64,000 bases of DNA. It comes from Schizophyllum amplum. Taxonomy: Eukaryota; Basidiomycota; Agaricomycetes; Agaricales; Schizophyllaceae. The notes below the pieces were generated by a model. It was given only the letters and a program-made list of their open reading frames with translations. It was not told the DNA's origin and made no database searches. A program made the translations under genes and the position numbers. How positions within the stretch are numbered: the stretch's first letter is position 1; every line of letters begins with the position of its first letter. Location of the stretch: assembly GCA_007026445.1 (NCBI GenBank), contig VDMD01000004.1, forward strand, positions 1-64,000. Direction: 5' to 3'. This document shows positions 10,547 to 21,291 of this stretch, piece after piece.

Positions 10547-11957
10547 ATGTCGCCGGCGACCATGTCTCCCTCTCCTCGCCCTGCTGTCGACCAGCTCTCC
10601 GGTCTCGCCATCAAGAAGGAACGCTATCTGCTTGATGACCTACTGGGCAGCGGCAGCTACGGCGCTGTCTACAAAGCGCTCGATCTCTTGTCTAACAAGG
10701 AACGTCCCAAGCTCTACGCCGTCAAATGTCAGGTCAAGGCAGACGCCAACTCTCGGCGGGCGATGTATCAACAGCGCGAGGCAAACCTCCACGGTCTTGT
10801 CAGCATTCACCCGAGTATTGTCACTCTCCGCGAGACTTTCGAGACTGAAAACTACCTGTGTCTTGTCATGGACCTCTGCGACGGCCACGATCTCTTCGCT
10901 GCTATCGAGTCCAAGGCCTTCGTCGGCCGCACCGAGCTCATACAGGACGGCTACTCTCAGATCCTCGACGCCGTACACTTCTGTCACAAGAACGGCATCT
11001 ACCACCGCGACCTCAAACCCGAGAACATTCTCGTCTCGCTCGATCTCCGCCGCCTCTACCTCTCGGACTTCGGCCTGGCTACGCGCGACGTTGAATCTAA
11101 GACCACCGGATGCGGCTCTGGTTATTATATGAGTCCAGGTTTGTCTGCCCGCCCCCTCGCCAACAGCGACCTCTAATCAAGTCTTCCCAGAATGCCTCGG
11201 CAGCAAAGCCTTCCGCCTGCGATCCTTCCCCAACGGCCCCACCGACGTCTGGGCCCTCGGTGTCGTCCTCATCGCCATGGTCTCCGGCCGGCTCCCCTGG
11301 CTCCGCGCCGAGCTTGCCGACCGCAACTTCGAGGCATACATCACCAACCCGTTCTATTTCGTCGAGGTCCTACCGATCACAGCAGCCGTCAATGTACTCC
11401 TGCGGCGCATCTTTCGCACGAGGCCTGAGAAACGAATACCGATCCCAGACCTCCGCCAGGGCATCATGAACCTCGACACGTTTTATGTTGAGGGCGAGGA
11501 GGTCGGGGAGTCGTATCTAGAGGTGGTGGGCGAGGATGGGGAGGCGGATTTGTCGGACGGATTCGTGCATGCGCCGATGTCGCCGGCGATGATCGGGAGT
11601 GGGACGTCGGAGGAGGAGGAGGAGGTCATCACGCCGGAGACGCGGCCGGCGCTTCTGCAGGACTCGGTGCCCGACGTACAGCTGGACGGCGGCAACGCTG
11701 CTTGGAGCGACCCGCTGAACGCTGTCAATGACGCCTTCATTGGAATCGGCTCGCCCTGCCTCCCCGAGGTGGTCGCCGGGGACGCGATCGCCGCGGTGCT
11801 CGAGCAGGAGGTCAGGCGGATGTTTGTGGGCGTGGGGGCTGAGAAGGCGAAGGAGCGTCGTGTTGGCGAAAGCCACCGTGGTTGTGAGCCGACAGTCAGG
11901 AAGGTGGCTGGGACGAGAGCGGGGAAGGTGGCTGGGGAGGGTGTGCCATGGCGCTGA
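10547..11957 (+). CDS. Ser/Thr protein kinase, Ran1/Pat1-like
   Basis: Two exons (10547-11138, 11191-11957), 452 aa. The kinase domain covers about residues 25-310: glycine loop GSGSYGAVYKA, VAIK-type lysine in YAVKCQ, catalytic loop HRDLKPEN, DFG in SDFGLATRD, and the activation-segment end SPECLG with the intron inside this motif. Next come DVWALGVVLIAMVSGRLPW and a C-lobe ending in the fungal-type TRPEKRIPI. The tail (about 140 residues) is acidic and Ser/Pro rich and then basic, and probably regulatory. The layout matches the fungal Ran1/Pat1, Sks1 and Vhs1 group of nutrient- and meiosis-linked kinases. The ATG at 10547 is preferred over an in-frame one at 10376, because the latter would translate the CT-rich leader. 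Confidence 0.88.
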
Positions 11958-12461
11958 CCGCGTGCTACTGAGCCTGGAGCTGGTCTCCTTTTGTGACTGC
12001 TGTACACTTATACTATGACACACGCTCTCTATATCAATTTACGCGCTTGCGTGAAACCCAAGCCTAGAATTGCAGGAAACAAAGGATTGGTTGACAACGA
12101 TTCGACGATAGGCGACTGCGTTGCGATTCGCAACAGAACAACGACAAGGAGGATAGCGAAGGAGTTCTATGTGGTTGTTGCGTGCATTATAAATACATTA
12201 ATGCGTAGAATTTAGGCGCTGTATGCTACGGCAACGGTCAGATTGGGCCGAGGAGAGCTGGTAGATGGAGCAGGTGGGGTCGCGATGGAGGTGGGGAGAG
12301 GTAAGCCGTGAATGACCGCTGCGCATCCTGATCCCACCACAGCCGACCCTCGCCACGACACATCCCCCACAGCACAGATGCAGATTGTTCGTTAAGTAGA
12401 CGTTAAACAATGACACACACTTGACCACAAACACACACGCGTGCCTATCCAACGAACGCGC
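11958..12461. other. convergent 3' intergenic region
   Basis: About 500 bp between the kinase stop and the MDV1 stop. Some A/T-rich stretches that could serve polyadenylation on either strand; no gene seen. Confidence 0.5.
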
Positions 12462-14921
12462 TCACAGCGACCAGATCTTGAGCATCGCATCGCGCCCGCC
12501 GGTGACCATATAGCGATCCATATAGCGCACCCGCTCCGCCGGCTTCGCATGTCCGTTCGTGCTCAGCGTCGACTTCTGCATGCTCGTCCGGTTGTACACC
12601 TTCACCCCGTTCTCCCCCGCGGCAGCCACGACCTTGCGCGTGTCGAACTGCAGCGCGGTCACGGGGTAGTCGTAGTGCAGCGTCTCGAACGTGCCGCCTG
12701 TGCGCAAGTCCCATATCTGGTGAGGGTGCGGTGTTAGCCGGGGTTGTTTGCGTGGAAGTGAGTGAATGGATACGCACCCGCACGGTCTTGTCGAGACTCC
12801 CGCTCACGATGTGCAGCTCGTCGAACTGGAGGCACGTCACCGGCGCCGTGTGTCCCGCCAGCGTGCGGTGCGCCTGGCCCGTACGCACTGCGGGAGTTAC
12901 ATCCGTCAGCCCGCCGTTCAGAACTTTGAGGACAGACACTCACTGTCCCACATCCGCACAACCCCATCGCCGCTGCCGCTGACCAGGCCGTATCCCCAGA
13001 ACTGGACACCCCCGACAAAGTCCTGGTACATATCCCACGAGCCATCCGCGTAGGGCGCCGTCGGCACAGCGAACGCGCCCGCGGGCGAGCCGCTGGCGTA
13101 CATGTAGTCCGGGATCGCGCCGCCGGGGACCGACGAGTGCGGGTGCGACATCGCCCAAAGGATGTCCATCGTCATCACGCACTGGCCTGTTGAAAGATCC
13201 CATTGCCGGAGCGTCTTGTCGGACGCGCCTGTGACCTGTTCGGTATGTCAATCAGGATGATGTGGTCTCCGAGTACACCGCACGCACCAGACATTCGTCC
13301 TCGAAGTACAACGCAGTAACGGCTTGCGAGTGGCCCTGGAGGATGCGCGCGCACGGGCCGTCCTCCAGCACTTTCTCCGTAGTCATGACTCCGTTGCGGA
13401 TGCCCCCGTTCGGTTTCCGCGGCGTCTTGTCCACGTCGTGCTCGATCTCGCTGACGCTCATGTCGCCCCACTCCTCGTCCTCGTCCACGCGCCGCAGGTC
13501 CCATAACCGGATGTCGCCGTCGCCGCCTCCCGTTAGACACACATGGTCCTCGACTTGGAGGCACCGGACGGGTGCGTCATGGCCGCGCAATCGCCCAATT
13601 TCGGCGCCGGTGAGAAGATCCCAGACGATGGGTTGCGGTTCGTCTTGGGCAGCGCTGACGAGGGTGCCGTAGGGCTCCGAGAAGTCGAGCGCTGTTATGG
13701 GACCCTGGTGTCCTTGTAATGACTGCGAGGCTATATTAGTTGTGGTGCTATGGGTGACACGCATGACGCACCATGAAGGCGACGCCTGGCGGCAGGTCGT
13801 CGTGTTCTGAGGGCAAGAACGCAGGTCCCTTGCGTCGTCGCGAACTCTGCTGTATATGGAGGGGTTGTGCGGCTGATGATTGACGGCTGCCACTTTGCTC
13901 GAAATCCATCCGCTCTTTAACGCCTTCCACTAGAATACAGTCAGTGATATGGATAGAAATTGAGCAGGGCACACGCACACTCGTCCTCCAACTCCAATTC
14001 GTCTTCCTGCAACTTGACCAGATCGTCCTCTAGTTTCGACCGGATGTTGTCCAGCGTCGCGATCTTCCGCGTAATTTCGTCGATCTCATTGTTGATGAGA
14101 CTCTGCATGCAGAGTTAGCAAGGCCCAGCACACGCGCTGCGACCACGCACCCTCCGAACATGCAGGTTCTCCCTGTCCCGCACGATCTCATTCTTCTGCC
14201 GCGTCAACTCGTCTTGCCCGAACACCTTCGCCGCACTCAGACTCTCGCGCCCGCGCCGCTTCTTCTTCCTCTTCTGCTGCCCTGCCCCCCGCCCGACGAC
14301 CACGACGTCATCGTCGCTCGCGACGTCGTGCTCTTCCTCCTCCGCGGTCAGCAGCCCGCGCGCGTCGAGTCCGAGTCGCTTCAGGCCGAGCCGCGGCGTG
14401 TCGACGTTGCGCATCTGCCGCCGCCGCGTCTTGCCCTGCTCCGAGCTGGGGATCGTCGCGTTGAAGCCGCGCAGCAGGCTGATGTTCGACGCGACGCCGT
14501 CCGGCTCGGGCACGTCCACGCCCAGCAGCTCATCTGTCGCCTCCACTATCTGCAGGTCGCGCGAGGTGAGGCGCCGCGAGCTCATGCCGAGGCGCAGCGG
14601 GGCTCGGCCGATGGTGGCAAAGTCGACCTTGCGCGAGTCCGAGGAGGTGAGGCTCGGACGGCCGGCCTGCTTGCTGTTCGCGGCGCTGACCGTCGCCGCC
14701 GTCATCTTTGGAGTCATAATCACGGGGGCTACTGCGTTCATAGGGTCAGGTATAGTGGGAGGAGAGAGGATAGGTGGCGCACAGTCGGAGAGGATGCGCG
14801 TCGACTCGTTTTTCTTATGGAACGGTGAGAAGATGGCGCGCTGCATGAGCTCGAGCTTGCTGGGCCCGGGGCGCTGCGCATCTGCATCGCGCGTAGACGA
14901 CGAGCTCGGCTCGGACGCCAT
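12462..14921 (-). CDS. MDV1: mitochondrial division protein 1 (WD40 fission adaptor)
   Basis: Adaptor that links Fis1 on the mitochondrial outer membrane to the dynamin Dnm1 during fission. Seven exons: 14151-14921, 13979-14102, 13772-13929, 13288-13722, 12944-13235, 12778-12887 and 12462-12716, giving 714 aa, the usual size. Order: N-terminal region with FSPFHKK and a Ser/Arg stretch; a charged KKKRRGRES block; a coiled coil from about residue 235 to 310 ([16 protein letters not shown] through [18 protein letters not shown]); then WD40 repeats, recognisable at [58 protein letters not shown] and [12 protein letters not shown]. The coiled coil plus C-terminal beta-propeller separates Mdv1/Caf4 from other WD40 proteins. 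MDV1 and CAF4 cannot be told apart here; most fungi outside yeasts have one such gene. No frame break seen. Confidence 0.9.
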
Positions 14922-15179
14922 GGTGGTGGGAAGCAAAGGGCGCGCGCGGCCGGGGACAATGGCCTGGAGACGTGACGGTTGCGAAAGTGAAGTAAGTTCC
15001 CACGCCTTCTAGCGCCAGCGGCCTGCCCCGATCCGGATTCCGGGAACAAGTTACAACTGGACGGCTTGCACTGTGCAGGACGCGTCCTCGGCAGAGGCGA
15101 GAGTTTTATGTATCATTGTGCCGCGCAGGCCCCACCCAAGTATATTACATGTATCATACTGTACAATGGTCTATTACAG

Positions 15180-16334
15180 TCATGAAGGGCGGTACGACCA
15201 GCGGAAGTCAAGTACCAACGCGATGCCGTAGCGTCGTAAATCAAGAAGGCCCTCCTTCATGGAGAGGCCTGAGTCGGAAAGTGCAGGAGTTTTGGACAGA
15301 TGGGTTGGCTCTGCAGGCGCCGGAGGGTCCGCGTCCGCCGTCGAGCCCCGTGTTGAAGCTTCATGCGGTGAACTTGCGGCAGCTTCGGTTGGCGGGGCGT
15401 CGATGGCGAGAAACATCTTGAAGCCCTCTAAGGGGGCTTTCAAGAATGCTACGAGCGCTTCGACAAGAAAGCGCGGAAGCGCGAAGCAACGCGCCAGTAT
15501 CCCGTTGACCGTAGTCGATGTCGACCTTGGGGAAGACGAGGCTGACGGCAAGGGGACGGTGGAGTATATTTTCGTCTCAGCTGCGTCTCTCGCTGAAGAC
15601 ACTTCCTCTGCCGCTCGTCTCCTGTCGAGGTCGAGTAGCGTAGTATTTTCAGGCAACGGATCCTCAACGGACGCGTCTTCAGCATATGCGTCTTCTATCC
15701 GATCGGATGGTGAAGCCGTTGTATCATGGACTATCGTGTGAGTCGTATCATGTCCTGTCGTGTGCGTTGTTGGTTGCTCCTCCTGCGCGTCGTGCGAGAC
15801 TTGCGGAGGGGGCGCGGACTCCGCTGCATCGGGATGTGTATTTGCTTCGAGCTCGTTGCTGAGGCGGAGGACGGAGTCGCGCTCCCACCGCGAGACATTA
15901 AACGGCTGCAGGAAGCCATTCGACAGGTCACACCAGCAGCGGTCGAGGGGGCGAATGTACGCGGGGAGGGGATCCGTGTAGTTCGCGCCGAGTGAGGCCC
16001 GCAATGCCTGGGCGAACGTCGTAATTTCGTCGGACCAGGGTGTGCTGAGTGGACTGTCGATGGGCAAGGGCTGCCAGTAGCAGGACGAGACAAATATTGT
16101 TGAGATGAGAATGATGCAGTAGAAGCTGGCGGAAGGTGAGCGGGAGGATCGTCTGTTGACAAACTCACGACCTACCAGGGCTTAGCGTGCGCTACTAGTG
16201 AGACAATGAAGAGCAGCAGGAAGAGCGGGGGTGCGGTGGGCAGGGGAAGGAAGATGAGAGGAAGGAACCATTTCGTGCATCTAAATAGCAGCTTTTAGTG
16301 ATGGAAGTAGGAAACAAGAGGCCACTCACAGCAT
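15180..16334 (-). CDS. membrane protein of unknown function, 351 aa, two N-terminal helices
   Basis: Unrecognised. The model has a 5-nt first coding exon (16330-16334), exon 2 16176-16280 and exon 3 15180-16125, joined over introns of 49 and 50 nt in phase. The protein opens with two hydrophobic segments: one Pro/Leu-rich in the first 35 residues, then CIILISTIFVSSCYW ending near residue 53. A conserved-looking ectodomain-like segment follows with LRASLGANYTDPLPAYI and DRCWCDLSNGFLQPFNVS, carrying cysteines and possible N-glycosylation sites (NYT, NVS). The rest is Ala/Ser/Thr/Glu-rich and probably disordered, with a hydrophobic patch (CFALPRFLVEALVAFLKA) near residue 240. It is divergent from the p23 gene with 189 bp between the starts. 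The tiny first exon is the least certain part. Confidence 0.7.
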
Positions 16335-16523
16335 ACTGCTTGACGCTTGTGCGAGAGAACAAAGGGCGGCAACGAAGAGGCCATTACGCGGCGGGGCACG
16401 TGCTACGTCAGTGTTCCCACGGTCCACCTGGCACCTTCCAGATCTTTCGTGTCGTTCGGCCTGAAAAGCGATCTCCCCATCGCCTCCCCGTCCAGCACTC
16501 ATCCGAACTTGTCTCCCACCACG

Positions 16524-17458
16524 ATGAGCTCAACATTACATCCCGAGGTCCTCTGGGCCCAGCGCTCGTCCGAGACCGAGGATGCCCAAGTGCGCGCTTA
16601 TCCGCTTCCCCCACCGTGATCGGTGGTGAACTGACGCGTTTACCGTCCTCAGAACGTCCTCTTCGTGACGATAAACCTGCCGGACATCCAGAAGGACTCC
16701 CTCAAGTTTGATCTTCAGCCAACGAAGGTCTCCTTCGCGGCCAAGGCCGGCGAGTACGTCGGCTGTCCTGTTTGCACCTAGCGCCAGCCCTCTGACGCGT
16801 CGCGCAGCGCCGCAAAAGGCATTCAAGAGAAGGACTACGCGTTTGACCTCGACTTCTTCGCAGAGATTGACCCAGAGGTGCGCTGCCCACCCTTTTCGTG
16901 CACTCGATCGCGTGGCGCTTATTCTCACTTTCAGGCGTCATCTCACAAGCTGACCACCCGCTCCCTCGTCCTGAACCTCCGCAAAAAGGAGAAGCAGGCA
17001 GAGTACTGGCCGCGGCTCACCAAGGAGAAGGTTCGCTCGCAATTCATCAAGACCGACTTCTCCAAGTGGGTCGATGAGGACGAGCAGGAGGGCGAGGCTG
17101 CCCCGGCTGAGGACGAGGACTTCATGGGCGGCATGCCCGGTGGTATGGGCGGCATGCCAGGTATGGGTGGTATGGGTGGTATGCCAGGTATGGGCGGTAT
17201 GGGTGGCATGCCGGGCATGGGTGGCATGGGTGGTATGCCAGGCATGGAAGGTATGGGCGGCATGGACATGGAGAAGGTATGCCTGCACACGTCAATCCTC
17301 GTACAAGTGTTAAACTCTCCACCCAGCTCATGGCACAGATGGGCCAGATGGGCGCTGGCGGCGCGGGTCCCTCGGGCAGCGGCGCGGACGACGACGACGA
17401 TGACGACTCGGACGACGACGGCCCCCCACCCCTTGAGGAGGCGGAGCCTGCAAAGTAA
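16524..17458 (+). CDS. p23/Wos2 Hsp90 co-chaperone (CS domain)
   Basis: Homolog of yeast Sba1 and fission yeast Wos2, which bind ATP-closed Hsp90 and slow its ATPase. Five exons (16524-16589, 16653-16753, 16808-16877, 16935-17276, 17327-17458), 236 aa. The CS domain fills about residues 1-120: VLFVTINLPDI, the central EKDYAFDLDFF strand and the p23 hallmark YWPRLTKEK. The C-terminal half is unusual: a Gly/Met-rich array of MGGMPGM-type units (about residues 145-193), then a very acidic end (seven Asp in a row, then SDDDG). The acidic tail is typical of p23; the Met/Gly array is shared by Wos2-like proteins but varies in length. Convergent with the GH43 gene. Confidence 0.93.
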
Positions 17459-17662
17459 TCATCTAATAGCTCGCGAAGTAGTCGGTGAGAGAAGATTGTA
17501 TCTTGAAAGAGGGCATGTATATCTCGGACCTCATATGTTGTATCTTACACTTAGTACTCATCAAGCGCTGAATGCATGCTGCGCGCTCGTGTGTTGATTC
17601 GAATACTGTCGGATCCGGCCTGCGTATACGGACTGTGAGGAAAGAACTCCGCTCAACCCTTC

Positions 17663-20002
17663 CTACGAAGCCGTGTAAACAATGATCTTGTCCAGATCGC
17701 CAGCATACGCTGTGCATGTCCGTCAGCATCATGCGTGCACCAACTTGACGAAGAACACTCACAGTCCTGGCCGGACCCGAACGTCAGCGTGTTCGATCCG
17801 GCGTTCAGCGTGAGCTGGACCGGGACGGAAAGCACGACATGACCACCGCCTGAGATGAAGGATAAGTCAGGTTCAGATCTTCAAGGATTTGTACCGTGCG
17901 TGGAAGGGAAACTGACCACTATCCGGCTGGTCGACCGTGACTGCGTCGCCGCCATTGACGCTAACGGTCAGAGTACGATAATCGGAGTCACCTGAAAAGC
18001 GATCGTCTCAGCATGAACTCCTCGCTCGCGCCACTGAGAAGATATGCCACGCACCGTTTGCGTAGTAGATCGACACCCATTGGGCTGCGCCTGTGCCCTC
18101 GACGTCCTCGAAAATGACGCTGCCGCCGTTGCCTAAGGCCCCATAAGCTTTCGTGCACCTTCTCGTAAGGGAGAGCCGTACCAAGATAACCAACAGCCTG
18201 CCCCTCCGAAAAGGCCGAGTTCGACTCCAGGGTGGCATTCCCTGACCTGGTCGCACTCTCCGCTTCGTACGTCGTTCCCTCCGCGATCGTGTACGTCCCT
18301 GCAAGGTCGTATCAGCGACGCTCTCGAACCTCGATCACCGCCACCTCATCCTCCTCTGCTCTGGGGTATCGATATCCGACAATTGACTCACCCGCCCCAA
18401 TATCCACGGACCACACATCCGCCCACACCAGCTCCGGACGTCCCGACGCGAACGACAGCGGCAGCCAGATATACCGGCTGCTCCCCAGGAGGTTCGGGCG
18501 CCACCGGTCACCGGCGTACAGCGCATCGCTGCCGAGCGGGAGGTTGTACGTGTTCTGGGAGTAGTAGGTGCGCGTGGAGGAGGGCGCGATGTCGGCTTCG
18601 GAGGAGAAGGTGCCGGAGATGGACTTTGTGGGGTAAGGTTAGCGGAAGGGTCAGGTTGGCGAAAGAAGGGGGAGGTCAGCGAAAAGGTAAGGTCAGCGAA
18701 AGGGTAAAGTCAGCGAAAGGGTAAGGTCGGCGAAGAAAGGTTGGGTACTGACAGATGCAGTAAAGAATTTGTTTGGGTTGGGGGCCCAGCTGCAAAGGTT
18801 GTTGAGCAAGATGAATAGAGTGAGATGCAAAGGGCACATACCCGGAGGTATGACTAGCGATGAGATAGTACGTCTTCATGAAAGATTCAGCATTGACCAA
18901 ACAGGCATTTGACAAGGACGTCTTACCCCATCGTGCTTGAGCACTCCAGGAGACTCGAGCGTCGACGCTTCGAACCCCGAATTAGCAATCGGGCTTGTGG
19001 CCATGATAATGATAGAAATGTCTACCCGAAATAACGTTGACCTGCTCCTCCACCGTGTAGAAATCCTCATCGAGCCGAGAGATCTTGAAGTTCTGGTTAT
19101 TGTCGCTGGCGTACAGGACGTAGGCCGTGCCTGGCAAAGATAATGTCCATAAGGTCGCGCGATGGTTTCGTGCTCTTCCCACGTACCGTCATCTATGCAG
19201 AGGCGTATCGTCGCGAGCAGAAGCGATCATCGTGAGCAGAAGCGATCATCATGAGCGGCATGCGAGAGATAGGCTACTCCTCGGCTCACCATCCACGAAC
19301 AATCCCATATCGCGGGACTCGGCGCCCAAGGGCTGGAAGCTCCCCCGATAGTCGTACGGCCCGCACGGCGTAGACGCGGTGGCGACGCCTTGCTGAGCCG
19401 CGCCGTAGTTGGAGGAGTCGGAGTGGAACCACATCACGTATTCGCTGTTCTGCAAGGTTATGCTTATCTGCATAAAAAATCGAACGATTGTAAACAGTGG
19501 CATACCTTCTCGTTGTAGATCACTCGTGGAGGAATTAGAGTCGGACGCTATCACAGATACTTGTTTTTCTCGCCAGAACATACCTTTGGGCCGCTCGACG
19601 ATGTTGTCGGTCGATATGTTGGTGCCAGCAACTGGGGACAGTGCATCTTGCTCCCGGGTCCATGTCATCAAGTCTGAGGACTGCACAAACCTCATCAGAA
19701 CAGCTAGTTACGGTTTGTGGACGAGCTCGTATGCACAGAATAACAGGACACAGCCTTGAAGGACCCGCTGTTATGGCTCTTGTCCTCGCCGAACCAATAC
19801 CATGTCGAATCGACCTTGAAGTTCCCGTCAGCCCGCCATATACCGCAAGTCACAGTATGTAGTATGAACGCACCTCAAGAAAGCCTCCTCCATGAGCCTG
19901 AATAACATTCCCGTCTGTGTCAGTCCATGCAGCGCCGGGAACGATAACCGCTGCCTGCGCGACGGCCCCAAGCAAGAAAGCGCCAGCGAGCGAGAAGAGC
20001 AT
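17663..20002 (-). CDS. GH43 exo-beta-1,3-galactanase with C-terminal CBM35
   Basis: Secreted enzyme predicted to release galactose from the beta-1,3-galactan backbone of arabinogalactan proteins. It starts at 20002 with signal peptide MLFSLAGAFLLGAVAQA. The five-bladed GH43 domain follows: GAAWTDTDGNVIQAHGGG, TWYWFGEDKSHNSG, an acidic motif in VERPKVIYN, MWFHSDSSNYGAAQQGVAT, SRDMGLFVDDDGTAYVLY and a second acidic motif in STLESPGVLKHDG. This set matches the subfamily (GH43_24) of the Phanerochaete chrysosporium 1,3-galactanase, which lacks the usual Asp base. The last about 125 residues form a CBM35-like module (TYEAESATRSG, VGYLGNGGSVIFEDVEG, ending DKIIVYTAS). About a dozen short introns; two carry tandem repeats. 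No frame break seen. A TATA box lies about 45 bp upstream. Confidence 0.9.
18632..18737. repeat. intronic minisatellite, about 16-18 bp unit
   Basis: Roughly six imperfect copies of GGTAAGGTCAGCGAAAG fill almost all of a 128-nt GH43 intron (18625-18752). On the coding (minus) strand each unit contains GCTGAC or GCTAAC or a close variant, i.e. a fungal branch-point-like CTRAY. Confidence 0.8.
19203..19255. repeat. intronic tandem duplication, 19-bp unit
   Basis: About 2.5 copies of a unit containing GAGCAGAAGCGATCATC inside another intron of the GH43 gene. Confidence 0.75.
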
Positions 20003-20041
20003 GTTACCGGCAGAAAGATACGAAGAGATCGCCGCCCTTTA

Positions 20042-20050
20042 CTTATATAC
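20042..20050 (-). promoter_or_regulatory. TATA box of the GH43 galactanase gene
   Basis: Minus strand GTATATAAG about 40-48 bp upstream of the ATG at 20002. GC-rich sequence with GGGG runs just upstream could hold carbon-catabolite repressor sites, but that is only a motif impression. Confidence 0.5.
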
Positions 20051-21291
20051 GACACGGAATCGGGGGGCCGGGCGGCCTCGTCGGGCAGCGCCTTGCGTCA
20101 CCTGCAGAGAGAAGCCAGTGGTCGCCCATATGGTGAGCGAGACCTCGGGTTGGCAGGCACATCGCCTGCACCCCGGGCGACCTCGAGACCGAGTCAGGGT
20201 GCCATCAGAGGCTGGTGGCGATGGCCTTTGCAGGGGCCACGGCGTCGAGACTTCGAAGCTCGCGTCATCTTGTTCGAGAAGAGATGGAAACAGTCACGAT
20301 GGGTAACGGATACAAACATCGGATCGCGAGGACAGTCGATGAGTGGACAGTGCTTATTGAAGGATACCGAGGGCGGTCCGACGTTGCAGCGCATTCCTTA
20401 CTGTTGAACTTGGGTTCAGTTCCGTGAGTGGTGCGGTCTAATTTCCTCTAGAACAGAAGATCCTCGAACCAAGCATGGTGGACACTTGAGGTGGATAATG
20501 CGCTAGATAGCAAAAGGAGGGAGCTGCGGGGAGCATGCACATTGCCTTCCAGTCAGATGCCCCAGACAAGTTCAAGTTGAAAAGCGTCACCAGGTCGCGG
20601 GCCGTTCGGCTTCTTCCATACCACGTGACATAAGTATGTTGAACTTGCCAATGCCTGAGGTCTACCCGCACAGTGCGCACCCTGTGCGCACCTTGCGCCG
20701 TCTCGGCAGCGCCTTCGCTAGCGATTCATAGCGTTGTCGAAGCTACCGATCACATCGTGAAGGCATAAAGGGCATAGGGCTACGTACATGACTGAGGCGT
20801 CGACCTACATGACATCGCAAAGGCGGACGAAACCAGGAGGCTACGAGAAGACCAGCGTCAGCGTCCGTCGTAAACATACAACAGCCAGCGAGCTGGCAGC
20901 GACAGTAGGCAACACAACACGGCAGCAGAGTAGTGTGGGGTGAGCTACAACACAAGACTGGGCAGCGCGCATAGGTAGGCGGGGGCAGGGATGCGTGCAC
21001 ATGCTGTAGCTGCAAGTGACAGTGGCGTCGCGTTGAGGGTATGAAAAAGAAGGACATAATGTAGGCTCAAGGAAAGGGAGATGACGAAGGGATTATAAAC
21101 TCTGCGAAAGAAAGCAAATATACACCATAAAAAACCGTGCGCCTCCCCGCGCTCTAGGTGAAGTATGCGGCACGCAACGGAGTACAAAGGGATCACGTCG
21201 CAATATAATATGCACAAGATTGAGTCCTTGCCTTCTGCCTCGTCTGCGCGAGGCTATCCAAATCCTCCAGCGCGGCGATCGCTCGCGGCGA
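20051..21291. other. intergenic region between GH43 and VAC8
   Basis: About 1.2 kb. Contains the upstream region of the GH43 gene and the 3' flank of VAC8. No domain-bearing frame, RNA gene or repeat recognised on either strand. Confidence 0.5.

Noticed and set aside
11131..11205. SPE instead of APE in the kinase activation segment as a possible sign of a pseudokinase
   Set aside because: Other catalytic residues (Lys, HRD, DFG) are present, and an SPE ending is usual in this fungal kinase group.
14160..14828. A 222-codon plus-strand frame opposite MDV1 exon 1
   Set aside because: It is the antisense of a confirmed coding exon and reads as a Leu/Arg/Pro-rich shadow.
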